A DNA stretch of 21,380 bases from Chrysochromulina tobinii (lineage: Eukaryota > Haptophyta > Prymnesiales > Chrysochromulinaceae): NCBI GenBank assembly GCA_001275005.1, contig JWZX01002083.1, positions 1 to 21,380 of the forward strand, given 5' to 3'. Of this stretch, positions 16,901-21,380 are shown in pieces. Each line of letters starts with the position of its first letter. The stretch's first letter is position 1. The translations under genes were made by a program, and so were the position numbers. The notes beneath the pieces were generated by a model. That model saw nothing but the letters and a program-made list of their open reading frames with translations, did no database searches and was not told the origin of the DNA.

Positions 16901-17709
16901 TCCTCCTCCTGTAAACGCCGCATGATCCACTGCATCTTTGCCCGTGATGCCTCGCGCGTAGGGCCCGCTTCGGCATGGAGCTCTCGTGCATTCCAGAGCA
17001 CAACGTTGAACATTTCAACCACTGTGTTCCCGCGAAGCGCACGCATCCGCCTCTTCCATTTCTTCCTGCTAATGTGCCATCGAAGCCGTCGTCTCCGTAT
17101 GCTGTCCAAGTTCGCCGGTACGCTGTGCATACGACTCACCGTCCATCGTGGCTTCGGAGCACGTTGCGACCGCGGCATGCGAACAGTCTCAATAGGCCCG
17201 CCTCCTTGCCGCCCATGCGTCTCTGGATCTGGTCCCATTTCCACCCGAGACTGAGCTTGACGACTTGGCCCATCCCACCTCGGACTCGGTTCAGGCTCAG
17301 GTTCGAGTTGCTGAGCCGCAACCGGAGATGGTGTTGGCTCGAATCTGTCGCCGAGAGCCTGCACACAGCTCCAAAATGTGTGCCCCCCGTCCTCGCAACC
17401 CGTCAGCCGATGCGCCATCTTCACCATTTGCATGTTCCCAGGGTCTTGCCGTGCTCCGTAGCACTGCAACACGGCTGTATCATAGCAACGTATTGCCCCC
17501 GCGTCATCGCGCCGTATATCCAACGTCGTGCAGCAGCGCGCAGCGCTCGCATCGCATTGCGGGACGAGGAGGGCGAGCGCCAGGATCGTCACATGGAGTG
17601 CTCGTGTGAATGGCCGACTTATCGCAGCGTCGCCAAACTTGCCTTGCCCATCTCGGCGCGCCCTCGATGACTCTCGAGTTTTGACCGAGTTTTGACGCGG
17701 CTGTATCAT
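13861..17709 (-). CDS. Retrotransposon endonuclease-reverse transcriptase
   Basis: A 1282-residue frame from the first ATG inside the element; the frame is also open further upstream, past the element's edge. Residues 38-51 are strongly hydrophobic and followed by a Cys-rich stretch (seven Cys to about residue 115), then basic linkers. Apurinic-type endonuclease: NVVLWNAREL near 235, the catalytic Glu in FLLEVM near 278, GDFN 406-409, YGSMIDG near 469-475 and SDH 505-507. It would nick the target for target-primed reverse transcription. Reverse transcriptase: GKAVGYGGFS near 801, motif A YVDLATFF near 931, a divergent motif B LMGEVLSP near 999 and motif C YADD 1048-1051. The frame stops shortly after the thumb region, just past a run of six G (plus strand C6 at 13887-13892). 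All catalytic residues are present, so the enzyme could be active. Confidence 0.9.
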   Translation of the reverse strand: MIQPRQNSVKTRESSRARRDGQGKFGDAAISRPFTRALHVTILALALLVPQCDASAARCCTTLDIRRDDAGAIRCYDTAVLQCYGARQDPGNMQMVKMAHRLTGCEDGGHTFWSCVQALGDRFEPTPSPVAAQQLEPEPEPSPRWDGPSRQAQSRVEMGPDPETHGRQGGGPIETVRMPRSQRAPKPRWTVSRMHSVPANLDSIRRRRLRWHISRKKWKRRMRALRGNTVVEMFNVVLWNARELHAEAGPTREASRAKMQWIMRRLQEEDVDVCFLLEVMGSQEAFTAETYGLRALAKKIGYVARWIVGEGGSQREQLQSGDSFTNGIAVLVKQATCSIERYIRLEERVLGVWIRGRAKMEQLHTRIAAMHGLHHGGSSSFEKQLQATYLWATDASQAVKGCLVVGDFNYVADEAWRSSHTALTANDRLFRDYISQPGVEYVPPIASKPLIVWTRKGGNVAEVNNLDGYGSMIDGAVMIGAECGLWRRTVVDFADNQANTTKSLSDHAWVTFSREILDLELRGEQRPRSALPRGDERVKKKYQDRVREGDVLEDILTAQGAVHATSAAVQRLRRVAEQAAAEARKRRQERPLETAHRWRRWLQEAYAARHRGLSPHDVHGGLFNYHSRLWLIRARYEGAGDDVCWAKIIKRCRKCWTSANRRLVRRQQRDDQRLRDLSLGIVEGKGSKDLAHVAMRAWEAIRPRRTSLAFDRFHPQDDVRSAPVLAAEDPDAFLRGLAREGDRLVKGFASTPPILEAFQAFCNVFCPTYETLRGRDGGEWELVKELTFPVFLQVLKRVPRGKAVGYGGFSIELLIHSDREVKRAFYDCLMADLQGGDFPPSWRKVIYVLLAKPPPNNQALISERREIALMAQDMKLVMHMVRATAYRLITGRLRSEQCGWLPGYGTVDAGLPLAAVIQQAERLQQSLWILYVDLATFFPRIDREALTVAEALVGLPPQVIELVGQIYGAGRAVAAEAVECQFDTSIGLSASFRNHMGALMGEVLSPDRAKIFLNSVLWAIKLHVHGVQLFGFGDDEEGCIRAIASLAYADDWAGTFGSEADLRRAWAIWSVWVPISGSKLGIKGKLKTVVTGVRRDEQGGETDISDPQLITLDGTRVPVLSRSEAYKHLGVLRAAMGGDGAARDSLKKQLRVAIGRVARMHKPSQGDMVLVTNGLFQGLAGFKCSTVYYPFEWMEDIEKEWRRMFNKKARRDATTPSCLLYEGGGGAVGGRRHLWAISCASFYVAFTRALADVADTSQRAAARSALALSLSRWGVQGDPSVL

Positions 17710-17904
17710 AGACAAAGACTCGACACATAGTATGCCGCCTAATAGTATGCCACCTAATGCCCCCTTCGACGCGGTATGGCCATGGTTCTCGACCGCGTCT
17801 GAGACCCAAGAGACCTCCGATGCGCTCTCATCTAAGCCCGGCGTGCTCGGACGCTCTCCGCCGGCGCTGCACTTCTGCCTCTGCGAGACAGGCTGTTCCC
17901 CGTG

Positions 17905-17917
17905 AATGAGCAAAAGT
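17905..17917. repeat. Target-site duplication, 5' copy
   Basis: AATGAGCAAAAGT, identical to 10676-10688, at the 5' boundary of the minus-strand retrotransposon. Confidence 0.75.
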
Positions 17918-18297
17918 TCTTCCGGACCAATATAGGAAATATAGGAGATTATAGGACCCAAGGAAAAGCTACCCGACCCCCACCCCTATGATGAGCAGAG
18001 ATGCCTGCAATGAGCGCAGTTGGCTCCTGGCCCGCCCGCGAACAAGAACCCTAAACCACAAAGCTCAAATACTCACATATATTACTCACACATGCACAGT
18101 TCTCAGTTGACGCATCTCTTCACCCTGTGCAAAACCAACAGCATGGACGGCGCATCCGTGTACATGCAATCATCAATCACCATCTGCTCCTCCACCCTCT
18201 GCCATTCCACAATCGTCGTACCCAACATGTACGTCGATTGCGCATGGACACCGCGCACGGAGAGCCCAGACGCTGTTGGGTGTCCGCCTCCATGCTC
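17918..18297. other. Intergenic region between retrotransposon and WD40 gene
   Basis: No gene seen. It holds a small ATAGGA(AA/GAT)T repeat near 17931-17952 and an A/T-richer stretch around 18050-18110. It is the 3' flank of the minus-strand WD40 gene and should contain its 3'UTR. Confidence 0.5.
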
Positions 18298-21200
18298 TCA
18301 CATCACCTCGAGGTGGTACAGCTCCCCTGACTGCGCGCCGGCAGCAATCCTCGGCCAACTCACAGCCACACACGAGATCGGACTCGGCGCATAGAATGCG
18401 CCACCCCCGTCCTTCATGCGAATTGTCGAGCCATCGCGCACCGCACCCTCGGCCTCTTTGCTGAAGGCCACGCCTGGACGCGAATCGAGCAGGTTGAACG
18501 AATCTGCATCCCAGACTTTGATCGTCTGGTCATCTGATCCAGACACGATCATGGTCCCGTCCGGGGAAAAGGCGACCGACCTGATGCAGTGGCTGTGGGC
18601 ACTCGTCTTCTCGCTCAGCAGCCCCAGCGCGCCTGAAATACAAGCCAGCAGGCGTCACTTTTGGCCAATGAGAGGCAATTTTGTGGACTCCGGCGCACCC
18701 GATTCCCAGACTTTGATCGTCTGGTCCCACGATCCCGACACAATCTTGCTCCCATCCGGGGAAAAAGCCACCGACGTGATTGACTCGCTGTGGGCGGCCA
18801 CCGACGTGATTGACTCGCTGTGGGCGTTCATCTTCTGGCTCAGCAGCTCCAGTTTGTCTGCCAGGCAAGCCAACAGGCGTCAGTTTTGGCCAAGGAGGGG
18901 CAATTTTGACTCCCCGGCGCACCCGAATCCCAGACTTTGATCGTCTTGTCGTCCGATCCCGACACAATCTTGATCCCGTCCGGGGAAAACGCCACCGACC
19001 TGATGAAGTCGCTGTGCGCGTTGGTCTTCTCGCTCAACAGCTCCAGCCCGTCTGCCGGACAAGCCAACAGGCATCAGTTTTGGCCAAGGAGGGGCGATTT
19101 GAGGGTTGGGTTCCGGCGCACCAGATTCCCAGACTTTGATCGTCTTGTCGTACGATCCCGACACAATCTTGGTCCCGTCCGGGGAAAACGCTACCGACGT
19201 GATCTCGCGGCTGTGGGCGTTCGTCTTCACGCTCAACATCTCCAGTTTGTCTGCCAGACAAGCCAACAAGCGTTAGTTTTGGCCGAGGAGGGGCGATTTT
19301 GAGCTTGCGGCGCACCTGAATCCCAGACTTTGATCGTCCCGTCGTCCGATCCAGACACGATCTTGATCCCGTCCGGGGAAAACGCCACCGACTGGATGAA
19401 GTCGCTGTGGGCGTTTGTCATCTCGCTCAACAGCTCCAGTTTGTCTGCCAGGCAAGCCAAATGGCGTCAGTCTTCGCCAAGGAGGGGCGATCGAGGCTCC
19501 GGCGCACCAAAATCCCAGACTTTGATCGTCCTGTCGTATGATCCCGACACAATCTTGGCCCCGTCCGGGGAAAATTCCACCGATGTGATGACTTCGCTGT
19601 GCGCGTTCGTCTTCTTGCTCTGAAGCTCCATCTTGCCTGCCAGACAATCCAACAGGCATCAGTTTTGGCCAAGGAGGGGCGATTTTGAGCTCGCGGCGCA
19701 CCCGAATCCCAGACTTTGATCGTCATGTCGCGCGATCCTGACACAATCTTGGACCCGTCCGGGGAAAACGCCACCGACGTGATGGCCTCGCTGTGCGCGT
19801 TCGTCTTCTCGCTCAGCAGCTCCAGTTTGCCTGACAGACAAGCCAGCAGGCGTCAATTTTGGCTAAGGAGGGGCGATTTTGAGGGCTCCGGCGCACCCGA
19901 ATCCCAGACTTTGATCGTCTGGTCATCTGATCCAGACACGATCATGGTCCCGTCCGGGGAAAACGCCACCGACTGGATCCAGTCGCTGTGGGCGCTCGTC
20001 TTCTCGCTCAGCAGCTCCAGGTTGCCTGCCAGGCAAGCCAGCATGCGTCAGTTTTGGCCAAGGAGGGGCGATTTTGAGGGCTCCGGTGCACCCAAATCCC
20101 AGACTCTGATCGTGAAATCGTGCGATCCCGACACAATCTTGGTCCCGTCCGGGGAAAATGCCACCGAACTGATGAAGTAGCAGTGCGCGTTTGTCTTCTC
20201 GCTCAACAGCCCCAGCGCATCTGCCAGACAAGCCAGCAGGGGTCAGTTTTGGCCAAGGAGGCGTGATTTTGAGGGCGAAGCACACACCAGAATCCCAGAC
20301 TTTGATCGTCTCGTCGTCTGATCCCGACACAATCTTGGTCCCGTCCGGGGAAAACGCCAACGACGTGATGTTGCTGCTGTGCGCGTCCGTCTTCTCGCTC
20401 AACAGCTCCAGTTTGTCTGCCAGACAAGCCAGCAGGCGTTAGTTTTGGCCAAGGAGGAGCGATTTTGGACTCGCGGCGCACCCGAATCCCAGACTTTGAT
20501 CGTCTTGTCGCGCGATCCCGAGACAATCTTGGTCCCGTCCGGGGAAAACGCGACAGAGAAGATCCTGCCGCTGTGGGCGTTCGTCTTCTCGCTCAGCAGC
20601 TCCAGCTTGCCTGCCAGACAAGCCAGCAGGGGTCAGTTTTGACCAAGGAGAAGTGATTTGAGGGGCAAAAGCGCACCCGATTCCCAGACTTTGATCGTTC
20701 CGTCCTCGTATCCCGCGGTGATCAAGCCTCCCTGCTCGTCCTCAAAGACGGCCACACTCTTGACGTCGCTTGTGCCCTCGAGCTCCTTGAGGAGCTCTTC
20801 AGAGTCCGCGTCGTACACGTACACCGTCTTCCCCGCGCCGCCCACGATGCGCGTCGACGAGACGGCGACCGACCACACGCTGCCCTCGTGCGCAAAGGTG
20901 GCGACGCACGGGTCGTCGGTCAGCGGTTTGTTGCGCCACATGACGAGGCGCTGCAGCGGCGCCCTCTGCAGCAGGTCGAGGACGACGCTCGTCTGCGGCT
21001 GCTGCAGTGCGAGTTGCGCGACCGCCTTGCCACCCTCGCGCTGCAGGACGCTGCGGTAGCGCCCGACAAAGCGCTTGAGCCTCGGGTACTCTGCGGGCGC
21101 GCCGGCGGCCTCGGCGACAATCGGCAGCCACGCACTGGGGAGGCCCGCGTGCGCGAGCGCGGTCACCAGGCACGCGCGCCACCCCTCGCCCATCACGCCA

Positions 21201-21380
21201 CCAAGGCCCGCCGCCTCCACGAAGCGCTCGCCAAAGGCGTCGCCCTCCTGCACACCCATGAGCACAGCGTTCGTCCACCACGGGTCGCCCATGCGGAAGT
21301 TGGCAAGGGCGCGCCCGCTGCCGTCGGCCAGCGCGCGCATCGCGTAAAACTCCTGGAACGAGAGGTGGAAGGCCTGCATC
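18298..21380 (-). CDS. NACHT-like/WD40 receptor, 3' part, twelve exons in the window
   Basis: STAND/NLR-like sensor whose N-terminal NTPase lies beyond the right edge. The first exon in view (from 20677 rightward) has [14 protein letters not shown], typical of the C-terminal end of NACHT modules, then a helical region and two diverged WD repeats. Ten single-repeat exons follow on the minus strand: 20610-20482, 20416-20288, 20220-20092, 20025-19897, 19830-19702, 19636-19508, 19444-19316, 19250-19122, 19051-18923 and 18857-18699. The last exon, 18632-18298, carries one typical and one diverged repeat and ends YHLEVM. Internal exons are 129 bp (43 residues, pattern [31 protein letters not shown]) except one of 159 bp. 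All introns are 63-71 bp, GT-AG and phase 1. About fourteen blades in total would fit two seven-bladed propellers. Such propellers act as ligand sensors in STAND proteins; the ligand is unknown. Confidence 0.9.
18699..20676 (-). repeat. Ten tandem exon-intron units of about 195 bp (one WD repeat each)
   Basis: Each unit is one WD exon plus one intron of about 65 bp. Units repeat every 190-198 bp, apart from one of 227 bp that holds a 30-bp internal duplication. Introns resemble each other as closely as exons do: most share a CCAAAACTGACGCCTGCTGGCTTGTCTG-type 3' half, including a CTGAY branch-site-like core. The whole unit, not just the coding part, has therefore been duplicated or homogenised. 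Confidence 0.9.
18767..18826 (-). repeat. In-frame 30-bp tandem duplication inside one WD exon
   Basis: 18767-18796 and 18797-18826 are identical. It adds ten residues ([10 protein letters not shown] twice), making this exon 159 bp instead of 129. The insertion would lengthen the first strand region of that blade. Confidence 0.95.

Larger units (their letters stand above)
10689..17904 (-). mobile_element. Non-LTR retrotransposon with endonuclease, RT, RNase H and chromodomain-like end
   Basis: A 7.2-kb element between two identical 13-bp direct repeats. On the minus strand the order is a 5' leader, a frame encoding AP-type endonuclease and reverse transcriptase, a second frame encoding RNase H and a chromodomain-like region, about 150 bp of 3'UTR and a short microsatellite tail (GGTTACTTACTACTTACTT). 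No LTRs are seen. The endonuclease plus YADD reverse transcriptase plus tail defines a LINE-type element; the clade was not determined. The long uninterrupted frames and perfect flanking repeat suggest recent insertion. Confidence 0.88.

Noticed and set aside
17918-17961. Extending the retrotransposon protein to the ATG at 17961
   Set aside because: This ATG lies outside the 13-bp target-site duplication, so the codons before 17904 belong to host flanking DNA.
18416-20642. Plus-strand frames through the WD40 array
   Set aside because: They are antisense to well-formed WD exons; the recurring plus-strand peptides contain no WD or other domain signature.
18298-20676. CRISPR-like appearance of regularly spaced near-identical repeats
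   Set aside because: The repeats encode WD40 blades with splice sites, are far longer than CRISPR repeats, and the context is eukaryotic.

Overview
This window is nuclear DNA of a GC-rich, intron-containing eukaryote. A UGA-decoded selenoprotein with a candidate eukaryotic SECIS, GT-AG introns, a B-family DNA polymerase delta, LIM and WD40 proteins and a large non-LTR retrotransposon all point that way. The gene mix (SelM-type selenoprotein, ShKT domains, NACHT-like/WD40 receptor) would suit a unicellular marine alga or related protist such as a haptophyte, stramenopile or dinoflagellate. The sequence alone does not settle which.

Layout. 413-1813 (-): a three-exon aldo-keto reductase with a signal peptide. 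1993-2646 (+): a selenoprotein M-like ER protein read through an in-frame TGA at 2122, extended by two ShKT domains and ending in KDEL; a form-2 SECIS candidate lies at 2860-2953. 3424-3567: a hexamer microsatellite forming a perfect hairpin. 3669-5447 (+): a two-LIM protein with a Pro-Ala rod and a long EKAAA helix. 5904-10007 (+): the six-exon catalytic subunit of DNA polymerase delta, with an abnormal C-terminal CysB motif. 10689-17904 (-): a 7.2-kb non-LTR retrotransposon (endonuclease, reverse transcriptase, RNase H, chromodomain-like end), framed by a 13-bp direct repeat. 18298 to the right edge (-): the 3' part of a NACHT-like/WD40 receptor whose WD repeats are encoded by near-identical tandem one-exon units.

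Two things stand out. First, introns of the three left-hand genes are largely made of a sense-oriented decamer close to CTGATGACCT, often bounded by duplicated exon edges; several intron lengths or duplication offsets are 100 or 110 bp. This looks like a way of making or enlarging introns. Second, the WD40 receptor has eleven framework-conserved repeats that vary mainly at the same few surface positions, each repeat unit being one exon with phase-1 introns on both sides. That resembles the repeat evolution of fungal NLR-type allorecognition genes, but in a spliced, exon-modular form.

At the functional level, the first two genes are divergently transcribed and both encode secretory-pathway redox proteins, so they may share a promoter. 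LIM protein, polymerase and receptor look like unrelated neighbours, with the retrotransposon inserted between polymerase and receptor.
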